Source: Chara braunii (lineage: Eukaryota; Streptophyta; Charophyceae; Charales; Characeae). From it: DNA of 41,501 nt. Location of the stretch: NCBI GenBank assembly GCA_003427395.1, contig BFEA01000052.1, positions 2,341,400 through 2,382,900 of the forward strand. The letters run 5' to 3'. Below are positions 21,625-32,742 of the stretch, piece by piece (position 1 is the first letter of the stretch; each line of letters opens with the position of its first letter). A program made the translations under genes and the position numbers. The notes beneath the pieces were generated by a model. The model had not been told where the DNA came from and made no database searches. It worked only from the letters and a program-made list of their open reading frames with translations.

Positions 21625-22025
21625 ATCCAAATACAACGATAAGGTGCTCACGGACTTTACTCTCACAACAAAGAACACCTTATCCTGCCGACGCAAAAAC
21701 TAACCGGACGTTCGACCCTTCTGTCCAGGCCAAGAGGAGTACTACACTCCCGGTCTTACTTTTTATCCTACAACCCCGACAGTGACAAGTTACCGTTCCG
21801 CGTGATGCACCACCAATCCCATCAGGAAAGAGTGGCCGCTGGCCCCTACGAACTCCCAAAGAAGTAAAATTAAAGCAAAATAAATAAAATAAAAGCAAAA
21901 ATTAGTAAGCACAATTAAAAGTATATAAAGCAAAACGAGAAAAAAAAGGGGGTAAAAACGACTGGCCTGAAGACAGGTCCAGTACCCCGACCGATGGTTC
22001 TGCCGAACACTTGCAGCTGACTCTT
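21625..22025 (-). repeat. Right ~401-bp flanking repeat (pseudo-LTR) of the retroelement
   Basis: Direct copy of 15754-16158, offset by 5871 bp. The sharp loss of similarity outside both copies defines the boundaries. No hammerhead motif is present in either copy. Confidence 0.85.
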
Positions 22026-22285
22026 TACTCCAAAGCAAGAGGTTCCGTACAACTTGAATGATCAACTAGCCCAGTTAACTCAATTTCCATAACTCTTGCT
22101 CTCACTCAGTCCAAAGAATTATCACTGTCACCATCCTTTCAACAAAAGGATCTTTGAAGACAACAGGAAAGAAACCTTAGCTCGGAGCGCTCATGGCGAA
22201 GAAAAGAAAACAAAGCTCATACACTAGTAAGGCGTATAATTAATAATAACATAGTAATATACAATAATGTAATATGATAATAACT

Positions 22286-22376
22286 TGCGTAGCACGACGA
22301 GCATGTTCTGCGCCCCACCGAGCACCCAAACATGTTCGGACGCTCGAACAAGCGGGAGGCGAACATGTTCGGCCGA
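22286..22376. mobile_element. Relative of the 90-bp MITE, partial
   Basis: The left end TGCGTAGCACGACGAGCATG matches the MITE end at 35335, and GCGAACATGTTCGGC recurs inside. The right end is eroded (GGCCGAGCAC) and no clear target duplication is seen. Confidence 0.5.
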
Positions 22377-22459
22377 GCACAAATTAGGGGGCTGCCAAAC
22401 TTGTCCTCGTGTGTGTGTAGTGTGTCGCGGGTTTGGTTGTTATGCCCTGTAACCCGAGA

Positions 22460-22997
22460 GTGGCGAGGGCTCTGGAGGCCTGGTAAGAGGTCGAGGGAAG
22501 GTCCAGGGAACTGCCTAAGGGGGAAGGCGGTTCTGTGGCTATTTGAGGCTGGTATCGGGATGACGTTGATCGGAGCCGAGGTGGATCGTTCCACCCTGTT
22601 GCCTAACAGATGGGAGTTTTCTGAGGCAGGTCGCGCTGCCTCATAACCTGGCAGTTGGGGGTGTGAGGCCTTGAAGAGTCTTGATATCGAGGAGGAAGGT
22701 CGAAGCTTGTTGAGTTTTTGGAGCGTCATCCACTCTGGTTTGGTAATTGTTGGTTCTTTAAGAAAGAACAATTTTCATAGTTTTTTAGTTTTCTTAAAAG
22801 AAAGGATTGCTCTATAGGAATATACAATCATCACTGACCCGTTTTCCAACTCATACACATCACATCATTGTAAAGGGATGTTGGACCGATTTCCAGCAGG
22901 TGCAGCTCCCCACCAATAGATGGAGCCTTCAACGCAGGGGCCTAATTACCGGGGATGGTCTTCTCACCTCGGTAAGTAGGTTTCCCGCTCAGAGTGT

Positions 22998-23042
<45 letters not shown>

Positions 23043-24600
23043 CAGGAGTGATGAACAATGACCCCCGGGGCCCCCCAACCCCTATATATATATAAAACAA
23101 AAAAAAAGTTCAGCCTCCATCGTTTTGGGCCACGTTCGGGCTCGGTACCTGAACTTAAACTGACGTTTTATCACTTTTATTTGTTTGTCTTTCACTTCAT
23201 TTGTTATTATCGAGCTGTCTCACGACGCTCTAATTGTTATGTTGGTCACTAGCTCGCTTGAACCTGTTGTTGCTCAATATACATACACTAGTAGCACTCT
23301 ATGTATCTCTACACAGCATGAACTCTACCTTCAACTTGTTTCAAGGCGACTATACTGACCGCCGGGCCACGTTCGGGCTCGGAACCGAGCGTTCGGGTAG
23401 GGTCACCGAGCCCAAACACGATGCTACGCATTTAATAATATATTATATATTACAAATTTACAATAAATAATTGAATACAATAAATCATACTTGTAGCAAT
23501 TCATTCACTATTTTCTATAATGTACATTATTGAAACAAATTTATAACAAACACTTAATCAAAATATGATATACCTATAAAAAAAAAAAAAAAAAAGAATA
23601 ATAAAAAATTCTGACTCGGCGATCTCGTAGTTAGTCTGTAGAGATGCGTGTGGGGGTAAAATACTGTTTTTTATTTTTTTTATTTTTTTTTTAAAGATAC
23701 CGGGGTTATTACCCGACTTTGGCTGAGAAAACCATTTGAGAACACTTGTGGTAATTCAGAAAGCATGGGAATAGGTTGGGACTTTCCTAATGACCAATTA
23801 AGGAACCACTCATACAACAAGTCACCGCGGAGGTCCTACAAATGCTCAAAAACCCTCGGAAACCCTAGCAAACCCTTCCGAAGCTCTCCGACACTGTCTT
23901 ACTCCCTGCCAAGCTCTTCCTGGCCTCACACCCCCACATCCTGCTAGGTTACAGGGCAACGCGACTCTCCCTAACTCTGACCAGCGTTGTCCCAGCAGCA
24001 ACTCTTGGTTGTCCCGTGGAATGCCCACCCCAAAGCATCCCCAAATCTCTCTACCAGGCCTCACGCTCCTGCATCAGAAGGTTACAGGGCAACACCCCAC
24101 TACCGGTCAGCGTCGTTCTGACATCGAACAGCCGCATATCACTGAGTATAACAGCATCGACGCCACCTAAGACAAGTTGCTAGGAGTCCCCCGAGTCCTA
24201 AGACATTCCTAAGACCACCAAGAGCCACCATAAACGACCAACTTACTTGTGAAGAAACCAAGAACCAGCTGAGATTGTCCAAAGCTTTCAGATCAAGAAC
24301 CACCTGCCCTAGTGCCTTTCAGCAGCCCAACCTTATCCACCTCCACCCTATACCCCAATACTCAATCTCTACCAAGCCTCGTACCCCCAACTCCTAAGTT
24401 GCAGGGTGGCGCTACCCACCCCAGAAACCCCCTCACTTGCTAGGCTACAAGGCAAAGCAACCCGCCCCGGCTCTGGCCAGCGTTGACCGAGTACCAGCCC
24501 ACCAACAGACACTAGAGTGCCTTCCACCCTCGACGACTCCCCAGATCTCTCTACCAGGTCTCATGCCATCGCACCGCTCGAGTTACAGGTAGTATTTTAC
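22460..24600. repeat. Scattered copies of a GC-rich repeat
   Basis: CTCACACCCCCA, TGCTAGGTTACAGGGCAACG and CTCTCTACCAGGCCTCA words recur at about 23930, 24050, 24385 and 24555 (+) and inverted at 22460-22660. The 23100-23400 part also holds two GGCCACGTTCGGGCTCGG words. No gene recognised in 22.4-25.0 kb. Confidence 0.5.
22872..23041 (+). repeat. Diverged third copy of the (GT)n-ended repeat
   Basis: GGATGTTGGACCGATTTCCA, CCCACCAATAGATGGAGC and GGGGATGGTCTTCTCACCTC align with the body of the 28-kb copies. It also ends in a GT tract (about 22997-23041). Confidence 0.6.
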
Positions 24601-25081
24601 TCATGTTAAGTCGTGGACTGGTTTCTTCAGCCCTTTATATGATTGACATAAAACCCGACTTGTTAAATATTATGGAGGTTTAGTCAGTACAATGCCTATC
24701 TTCTCTACTATTTTCCTGTTTTTGGCAATGCACCCAAGCCCTAGCACCGACCAGCGTCGTTCTGGCCTCGTCCATTCGCAGACCACTGGGACCAAAGGAC
24801 GTCAGCAAATAACAGACAAGCACCAATCCTCACCGTAGTTGTGGTTCCCATCATCCAACTCCTCCAGGCACTGTTTGCAATCGGCCAACAAAATTCATTC
24901 TCACCCCTACTCTGACAATACTTACTGTGGTCGAGCCACCATCTCCACCGTTGTTGTACCCTATTTCTGCTCTACAAGCTAGCCCCTTCGCCGCAGAGCG
25001 CGTTATCTCCGACCATCACCGCCCAAACAACCTACTGCCACCAGCACCAAACTAGTGAAGATTTTTTGTATTGATTTCCCT

Positions 25082-25238
25082 CCATTAGAATATCCGCATT
25101 TATAGACGGAGCATCCACATATGCTAGATCCAGAGGAAAATTATAAGCATTATGTTCATGCAGAACTTCCATACCTAGATTAGCACGGTGAAGAATGTCT
25201 GCCCAAGTATTGATAAGATGGCCTTGACTATCAACTAC
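25082..25238 (-). pseudogene. psbA: Nuclear copy of plastid psbA (D1 C-terminus)
   Basis: 52 uninterrupted codons beginning [16 protein letters not shown], then [18 protein letters not shown] and [12 protein letters not shown], the conserved C-terminus of photosystem II D1. The residue equivalent to Mn-cluster ligand His337 is Tyr, and Arg334 is His. The expected stop after APSING is lost by a small change (AATGCGGATATT). Similarity ends abruptly at 25238. An old NUPT fragment, not a functional gene. Confidence 0.85.
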
Positions 25239-26364
25239 TTGCGCAGACTCACTAAAGTCAGGCCTTCGGCTTCGCCCTCTTCATGGCCTGAGGTTGCCCT
25301 CACCCTATAAGGCCGCATGCATCACCCGCTCCGCCCTCATGCCCCAGCTCTACGGAGTCTACGCAAATCTGACTTCAATTGGTTACATCCCCTTCATTCC
25401 TGCCCAGTACCGCGCATTTGTTCTCCCTATTTCACCACATGCATTGAATGGAGTTGATACCGTTAGTCGTTGGTGAAGCAAAAGTCACACACCACTGGCA
25501 ATAGCATGTATTGTATATCTTCATGATAAAACAGTAGCCCACCAGGTAATCGCGGCAATGAAGTAGGCAACGACAATAAAGACGTAGGAGAAGGAAAGGA
25601 CGAGAAGCGAGGTCAATGTTGGCACAAGATCCAAGGTCTGATGATGACAAGACGCAATCTCTCAAGAGAAGTCTGACCTCTGATTGGCAAACCCTCTCGC
25701 TAGTGCCTTCGCTAGTGCCTTGGAATTGTGCATCAAACCACAAACTCCGAGAACCGAAGCAATGATGGTAAGAATAATCACATTGGGAAACAAGTAACCT
25801 CCACTGCTAACGTCTTTCCATTGCTCGTCATGGTAGTATGACCTTGCAACTTATGTACAACTCTATCCTTTTGCGTCACGTGTTCGTCCCCACTACTCAT
25901 GCAACCTTCTAGCGGCCTCTTATCTTTTCGCCAAGAGCTGGCCTCCGAACCATCCTCTACCAATCCAACAGGTCAGTCATCCCGTAGTCACTGATCCAAC
26001 CCATCCCAAGCTTGACTTGGTTCGTTGCTGGCCTCAAACTCAGCTTCGCAGTCCTGGTCCAGGTGCTGCTGCTCCCGTTCAATAGTCCCAGTGGTACGAG
26101 ACGATAACCCGAAGAGCAGCAGTTGTTCCGCCTCGGCTGCACCTCCTCCCAGCTCTGCTAAGGGCCTCGGTAATGGCTGCCTGCAACCTTTCATCCCTCC
26201 TTATTTCCTCCTCTCAATCACCCACGCCATTAATTTTCAGCTTCGCCACTTCAGCATACCTCCCGAAGTCCAGGATTACTGTCACCATGGGTCCATCCTC
26301 TATCTCACACTCCCACCTCCGAACGTATCTCACAAGCCATAGCCGCTCTAACCTCGCTCATTTT
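25239..26364. other. Unrecognised, possibly degraded coding sequence
   Basis: Minus-strand frames between 26340 and 25780 (e.g. ERLQAAITEALSRAG, RPLEGCMSSGDEHVTQKD) have protein-like composition but are broken by stops and shifts. Could be a decayed retroelement. No family assigned. Confidence 0.3.
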
Positions 26365-27430
26365 CCGGACCACTAACAACTAGCCACACAAGCAGGGCTT
26401 GCTCACTTTCCGGACCACTAACAGCTAACCACACAAGCAGGGCGTAAGCCAGACCCAGATTGTCATGGTATGATCTTTGCGCAGGGAGTCAAGACTGGAG
26501 GAGAAAAATACCTTAGCACACCTACAAGCCAGTTGCAGTATGGGTTGTCGGCGACTTTTTACAGGGGCCAGCGACTACCGTAGTCCCTGTGTACTAATCG
26601 AGGGAATCTAAAGGGCACACCACTAACAGCTAGGGCGCAAGCCAGACCCAGGTAACCCTAGTCTGATCTTTGTGTAGGGAGTCAAGAATGGAGCAACAAA
26701 ATACCTTAGCACACCTACGAGCCAGTTGCAGTGTGGGTCGGCCTAGAGCAGCAAAACACCTTAGCACACCTACGAGCCAGTTGCAGTGTGGGTCGGCCTA
26801 GAGCAGCAAAATACCTTACCACACCTACGAGCCAGTTGCAGTGTGCGTCAACCGCTTCTTATAGAGGCCAGTGACTACCATAGTCCCTGTGTACTAATCG
26901 AGGGAATCTAAAGGGCGCACCACTAACAGCTAGCCACAGACGCAGGGCGCAAGCCAGACCCAGCTAACCATAGTCTGATCTTTGCACAGGGAGTCAAGAC
27001 ATGAGCAGCAAAATACATCGGCACACCTACGAGCCAGTTGCACCTACGGGCCAGTTGCAGTGTGGGTCGACCACTTCTTATAGGGGCCACGACTACCGCA
27101 GTCCCCGTGTACTAATCGAGGGAATCTAAAGGGCCTTTTTACAATTAATAGATTACACAATAATAGTAATAATAATTATATTGATCTAGTCAGAGAAAGG
27201 AAACTAAAAAGTCATTTTAAACAAGAGCACTTCCACTTCTTATAGAGGCCACAACTACCGTAGTCCCCACGTACTAATCAAGGGAATCTAAAGGCCCCTT
27301 TTAAAATTAATAGATTAAATTAACAAATAACTTAATAACAGTCACAATAATAGTAATAATAATTATATTGGTCTAGTCATAGAAAATAAACTAAAAACTT
27401 AGTAAAAGTCAATTTAAACGAGAGCACTCC
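26365..27430 (+). repeat. Complex tandem array
   Basis: About 220-300-bp higher-order units (26365-26618, 26619-26917, 26918-27136, then partial copies from 27064 and 27235) share CACTAACAGCTAGCCACA, GCAAGCCAGACCCAG, ACCTACGAGCCAGTTGCAG and GTACTAATCGAGGGAATC. Inside, a 55-bp subunit repeats three times at about 26692-26850. The last two blocks add an AT-rich segment with TAATAATAATTATATTG. Confidence 0.8.
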
Positions 27431-27815
27431 CGAGATTCACACCTCCAGTTTTTCGGTCAGACACGAAAAGACTTAAGCAAGTAACTGTTCGTTCACATGA
27501 AATTAATGGATGGGGGTAAAAAAAAGGAGAAAATGAAATCAGCAAGCACAAAGTTGTATTGCCACGACTGTCCTTAGCCATAAGATCAGCAAAAACTAAA
27601 GCTACGGTCTAGATGACTACGGTGCTCTCATTTGTTTCTTTTTCCTCCCGCTTCTACTTCTTGCTTCTGATCGAGACAGCATGCAACTTGTATATCCCAT
27701 AACTTGACCTTAAAGCGCTCGGCGCACAACAGAAAAGCAGCCTCAGGACTCCTACTACCGCGTCCCTGGGCCAAGCCCCATGCCGGCCCACGGTTACCAC
27801 AAGCACAGGCTGATT

Positions 27816-27839
27816 GTACCCTGCTGTACAGCAGGGTAC
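27816..27839. repeat. 24-bp perfect palindrome
   Basis: GTACCCTGCTGT followed by its exact reverse complement with no spacer. Lies in an open but unrecognised region (27628-28033). Confidence 0.9.
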
Positions 27840-28089
27840 CGGACCTGTGTGGACCGAAGGAAGGCCTAGTGGTGTGCCCCTCCTTTTGCCACAGGGATGA
27901 AAATTGCAGCAAGTTCAGCAACATGCCGCGCGCCGGGTATGCCTGGTACGCTGCAAAGGACTGGGACACCACGCCTCCCACAACGGGTGCCCAACCCAGT
28001 AGTTTGTTAGTTAATGTGGTTGGGGGAGGGTAAGGTAGTGATTATGCTGGTTTTATTTTTTCTCATTTTTGCGTGGGGGGAGTCCCGAC

Positions 28090-28394
28090 TGGTACTTTAT
28101 TCACAATATTCATGGAACGCTGGACCCGGATTCCAGCAAGCGCCAGTCCCCGCCAACATACAGGAGCATTCTGCTCTAAGTCCACTGTAGGAGGATGCTC
28201 ATATCACCTCCTTTAGTGCGCTGACGTGCAACGTCTTTGGGGGAGGGGGGGAGTGTGTGTGTGTGCTTGTATGCACATGCATGTGAGAATAAGTGAGTTC
28301 GTGTGTGTATGCAGTGTGCGCACGTGTATGTGATAGTTTGTCTGTGCATGTTTGCGTGTGTGTGTGTGTGTGCGTGTGTGTGTGTGCGTGTGTG

Positions 28395-28482
<88 letters not shown>
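28090..28482 (+). repeat. Dispersed repeat ending in (GT)n(GA)n, copy 1
   Basis: Unique body (TGGTACTTTATTCACAATAT, TTCATGGAACGCTGGACCC, CAGGAGCATTCTGCTCTAAG, GGATGCTCATATCACCTCC) followed by a G-run, interrupted GT repeats and a long GA tract. Confidence 0.8.
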
Positions 28483-28483
28483 N

Positions 28484-28760
28484 TGGTGCTTTATTCACGA
28501 TATTCATGGAATGCTGGACCCAGTTTCCAGCATGTGCCACTACCCACCAACAGGCAGGAGCATTCTGCTCTAAGTCCACTAAAGGGGGATGCTCATATCA
28601 CCTCCTCTAGTGCCGTGAAGCCGAACGCTTTGTGGGGGGGGAGAGGGAGGGGGGGGGAGTGTGTGTGTGTGTGTGTGCACGTGTATGTGAGAATGAGTGA
28701 GTTTGTGAGCGTGCACGGCGCGCACACGTGTGTATGTGAGAGTGTGTGTGTGTGTGTGTA

Positions 28761-28812
<52 letters not shown>
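28484..28812 (+). repeat. Dispersed repeat ending in (GT)n(GA)n, copy 2
   Basis: Direct copy of 28090-28482 beginning TGGTGCTTTATTCACGATAT and carrying its own G-run, GT and GA tracts. A single N at 28483 separates the copies; the GA length there may be mis-assembled. Confidence 0.8.
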
Positions 28813-28817
<5 letters not shown>

Positions 28818-29654
28818 CAGCATGCAGCATGTCAGCGGCATGGAGCACAAGGGCAAGCGCTATTCTCAAAACAAAAAGAAAGAAAAAGAAAAGGTCGTGC
28901 TCTATTCGAACACAATTGTTTTGTTTCTCGAAATTCGAATAGAAAAGATACTCATAATCTCCGAATACAACGCGCACGGTATCTATTCAAAGTGTTCTTC
29001 TATTCGAGAAAAGCGAACCCACACCATTTCAGTTTTCAAATGTTCAACTCAAGGACTGCGGCATCATCGGCCTCCTACGCGCAGCTACCAGTCCACAAGC
29101 CACAGCTGCCCATTCCCATTCCCCATGAATTGGCGCCCCCCAACAAATTCACCACCCTTTCTACGACCATTTGGACCCGAATGAACAACCGCTACGAGTA
29201 AACATCGAAAAATTGACTCAGGGGAGTCAGGGGTATATGTGGCGTAGGTTGTTAGCATTGTATGCAGCTTTCCTTCCCACCCCCCCCCTCTCTTCGGTGT
29301 GTGTAGTTGTAAAGCCATTGAAAGGTTTGTCGCCTATTCTTCTTATTGGTTTTCAACCGCACATGCAGCAATGGGTACCTTTTTTCATTTAGATTTGTCT
29401 TTCATGAAGTAGATGTGTCATTTGAGGACTTCACGACACAGTGTCTTTCACCTGTGCACTTACGACCATTTCTGAGTGCCTTTCACCTGTGCACTTACGA
29501 CCATTTGTGTGAAAAACTTGCAGCGGGAGGGGGGGTTGTTTTCAAGGTTGTGTAGAAGGGAGGGGGGTTGTGAGGGAGGGCACCAGTGATTATCGGGTAG
29601 CTGAAAATTCCGGAATGAAAATTTTGAAGTGAGTGTTTTGGGCTGAAAATCATG

Positions 29655-30003
29655 AATGGTCCTGAAGTGGTGAAAGGTCCGAAGACCCTGAAAACCACCT
29701 GTTTAGGCAGGCTGCATCCTGAAGTGGCGAAGGGTGTGCTGAAGTGGTCAAGTGAGAGTTTTGGGCAGTCTGAAAATCCTTAATGGTCCTGAAGTGGTGA
29801 AAGGTCCGAAGACCATGAAAACCACCCTTCACCACTTGAGGATGCAGCCTGCCTAAACAGGTGGTTTTCAGGGTCTTCAGGGCTTTCACCACTTCAGGAC
29901 CATTCAAGATTTTCAGACCTCAATGGTCTTGAAGTGGTGAAAGGTCCGAAGACCCTAAAAACCACCTGTTTAGGCAGGCTGCATCCTTAAGTGGTGAAGG
30001 GTG
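29655..30003. repeat. Inverted-repeat cluster
   Basis: One ~82-bp unit (AATGGTCCTGAAGTGGTGAA ... GGCAGGCTGCATCCT) occurs at 29655-29736 (+), partly at 29782-29825 (+), at 29824-29906 (-) and at 29922-30003 (+). The inverted copy can pair with either neighbour to form a long hairpin. Confidence 0.85.
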
Positions 30004-30412
30004 TTCTGAAGTGGTGATGAAAAACACGACTGTTGTTAACCTTCTCCCAGGGAGGGGGTGGGTGTTCAAGGGGAGGGGTGTGCCTGGTGACGGGTTCATA
30101 TTTCCACCAAGGTGGTGGAGTGTTTAGGAGGTGCACATGGAAAAAAAACAGGAGGGGGCGGATTTTTTGCTTGCTTTACCAGTTTCATTGCATGGGGGTA
30201 GCGGCCCACCCCCACGCATTGAACCAAACAGCGGCAGCACCCCTTTCTAATGTTTAACATGTGTTAAGCCACGAGTGTCTTTCCCACCCAAAAATCGCAA
30301 CCTCCGGCATACTGGAAGGTCCCCACAGGCTCAGCACAGCTTCGAGGCCCCCTGCCACTTCTCACTACATGCCTAGGAAACCAAACGGTCGTTCACTCTC
30401 CCACTCACGACA

Positions 30413-31290
30413 AGCACAAAAGTCGCCAAATATGGCGTTGCATCTTCCCATGTTCTAGTGGACGATTCATTCTCATTTGGGTCATTCAGTGAGTAGCGGA
30501 CCAAGGCCCTGTTTGTCAGTACAACATGGCTTTTGATCTCACTGACAACCTGTTTCGAGCATAGTTTTTGTTCTCGCTTGCTCAGGGTGTGTTTCGAAAA
30601 CCCCCGCTGTGCTGATGAACAGGGCATACGTCCACTACTCACCAAATGAGCAAAACGAGAATGGATCTTCTGATAGGTGGGAAGATACAGAACCATATTT
30701 TTTATCTTTGTGCATGTCACTAGTGGTGGAGCAGGGCCAAACTCCATTACTCACAACATACACCGAAGACAAAAAAATATGGCGTCGTATCTTCCCACCT
30801 TCTAATGGAAGATTCATTCTCATTTTGATCATTTGGTGAGTAGTCGAGCAACACCCGATTCGTGGAAAGCGGTGAAAGGTAAGCGCTGCTGGAACGAATG
30901 CACCAACCCCAGCCCCTCGCCTGCGATGTATCTTCCCATTGTATTTGAATTCCATCGCACTATTTTAAAATCAGGCGGAGTTCTTCGTAGTAGTCTGAGG
31001 GGTTCGTTTACATTTGGTCATCTTTGCCTTGCACTACTTTTCTTTTTTGGTCACATATGGCATGGGGCTAGAACATTGTTTAGAACTTCAGAGAGATTCA
31101 TTCTCAGTGGAGTGACACCCTATTCGTGGAAAGCGGCAAAAGAAAGTTGAAGGCTGCTGCAATGAATGCGCCAATCTGCGGTGCATCTTCCCATGTTCTA
31201 GAAGAAGAGATCCATTCTCATTCTGGTCATTTGCTGAGTAGTGGAGCAACACCCTGTTCATGGAAAGAGGCAAAAGGTGAAGGTCGTGGC
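30413..31290. repeat. Degenerate repeat cluster with one inverted copy
   Basis: Copies at 30413-30505, 30765-30890, 31085-31145 and 31185-31290 (+) and 30617-30735 (-) share GCATCTTCCCATGTTCTA, GATTCATTCTCAT, GTCATTTGGTGAGTAG and CACCCTGTTCATGGAAAG-like words. A related copy is at 5101-5187. Open frames here derive from the repeat and have no recognisable function. Confidence 0.65.
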
Positions 31291-31978
31291 AATGACTGCA
31301 CCAACCCCCGCCCCTCGACAGCTTGAACTGCCATATAAGTTCGGGCGGGCACGGCAACGGTACTGGCGGCTTCAGCGGGGGTAGGGCAGGGTTTGACGGC
31401 ATTAAACAGCCTGCATTGAGCTTTGCTGCACAGCAGGATGGACAAAACACAGCCGCATGTTCCTTCTACAGCTCACATCTGAAGATACAACTTCATCAAA
31501 ATCCAAACATAAGACCATAGTTCGAGCTCAAGATGGGGAAGGATTCCCAACATCATTCAATTTCAGAGGAAAGAAATTTCAAGCAGACACAAACATTAAA
31601 GATAGGCAGGGAAGGAGGGTGCCCCAAGGGCAGAAGCATTGTGGTGGACAAACTGGGACTGAAGACACCAAGAATTTACAGCTACCCACAAGGTTGAAAG
31701 GCTAGAGTGCATAGAATCAGTCAGCATGAGAGAGGACAACGGAAACATCGATACAAACCTTCCACAAGACGAATAGCACACACGAGGATTTCCACCATCC
31801 ATCAATATATCCCTCCCCCCACGGTGTAATAGCAAATGAATCACATCACAGAAATAGGGAAGCAGAGTATGAAGAACAGCAGCACCTTACTCCATAGAGG
31901 AGAACACGAGCGACACATCTGAGTCGACATACTACCGGCCCACATGCATGCCATGAAGTTCGTTATCAAACCCGGTAT

Positions 31979-31980
<2 letters not shown>

Positions 31981-32017
<37 letters not shown>

Positions 32018-32045
32018 CTCCCCCTCTCTCCCCCTCTCTCCCCCT
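31981..32045. repeat. (CT)n and CCCCCTCT microsatellite
   Basis: TC dinucleotides followed by three CTCTCCCC units. Confidence 0.9.
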
Positions 32046-32373
32046 CTGTGTCCGTCTCTAGTATACAGGTCACAAACAAAACAAAAAGTCTTGTGAAACA
32101 TTGTTGAAATGGATTTTTCGTTTCCACATAGGATTTTTTTTTTTCTGTTCGCCTGCAAACTTGCAAAGCCAATTTTCAACAAACTATTAGCATCGCCTAG
32201 AGAGTGCAGTGACATGACCTGACCAACAGCACACACCTCTCACTTGCTTTGTTATGGTCATTTCTGGTGCACTCCCCTTGTTTTCCCCAAAACCAGTCAT
32301 CAACACCATCTGACTGTGCATACACAGCCAACTGCGTGCACATGTGACATATCAAATTCCCACACCTACACCC

Positions 32374-32408
<35 letters not shown>
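32374..32408. repeat. C homopolymer
   Basis: 35 consecutive C. Further C-runs lie at 16201-16216, 33103-33119 and 38677-38697. An ATG/GAT trinucleotide tract lies at 32709-32741. Confidence 0.95.
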
Positions 32409-32410
<2 letters not shown>

Positions 32411-32709
32411 CACACTCTCACACCCACACCCCACCCAATTGAGGTGTCACGGTTCGAATAGCAGCTGCCCTGTAGCAACAGGTTGTCGTACAACAAATCC
32501 TCAGGCCGTTCGTTGCCTTTGGTTGCAATCTTTTACCTACACAGGTAAAACTTCTTGCAATGTTTCACCCACATAGTACACACACAAGCGAAGAGCGACA
32601 AGCGAAAGGGGGGGACAAACAGGAGGGCGATAACTACGGAAGTTTTCAGTTCACAAGTCGAAACCGTTCTACTAGCAGGACAATTATTCTAGACACTTTT
32701 TTGAATTGT

Positions 32710-32742
<33 letters not shown>

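Larger units (their letters stand above)
15754..22025 (-). mobile_element. Decayed Penelope-like retroelement with upstream GIY-YIG domain
   Basis: About 6.3 kb between two ~400-bp direct repeats (15754-16158 and 21625-22025). On the minus strand the order is right repeat, ~1 kb leader, low-complexity N-terminal coding region, charged region, GIY-YIG nuclease, reverse transcriptase, left repeat. The endonuclease-before-RT order matches the permuted Penelope-like elements described from green lineages (Chlamys type) and not classical Penelope, where GIY-YIG is C-terminal. The flanking repeats lack TG...CA ends, arguing against ordinary LTRs and for pseudo-LTRs. The element is dead: many stops, frameshifts and lost catalytic residues. 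Confidence 0.75.

Noticed and set aside
27628-28033. Overlapping ~110-codon frames on both strands
   Set aside because: No recognisable domain; they overlap antisense around a palindrome and are not supported by splice or repeat context.
28303-29184. 293-codon open frame
   Set aside because: Mostly Cys-Val and Arg-Glu repeats from GT/GA microsatellites; the tail has no similarity I recognise.
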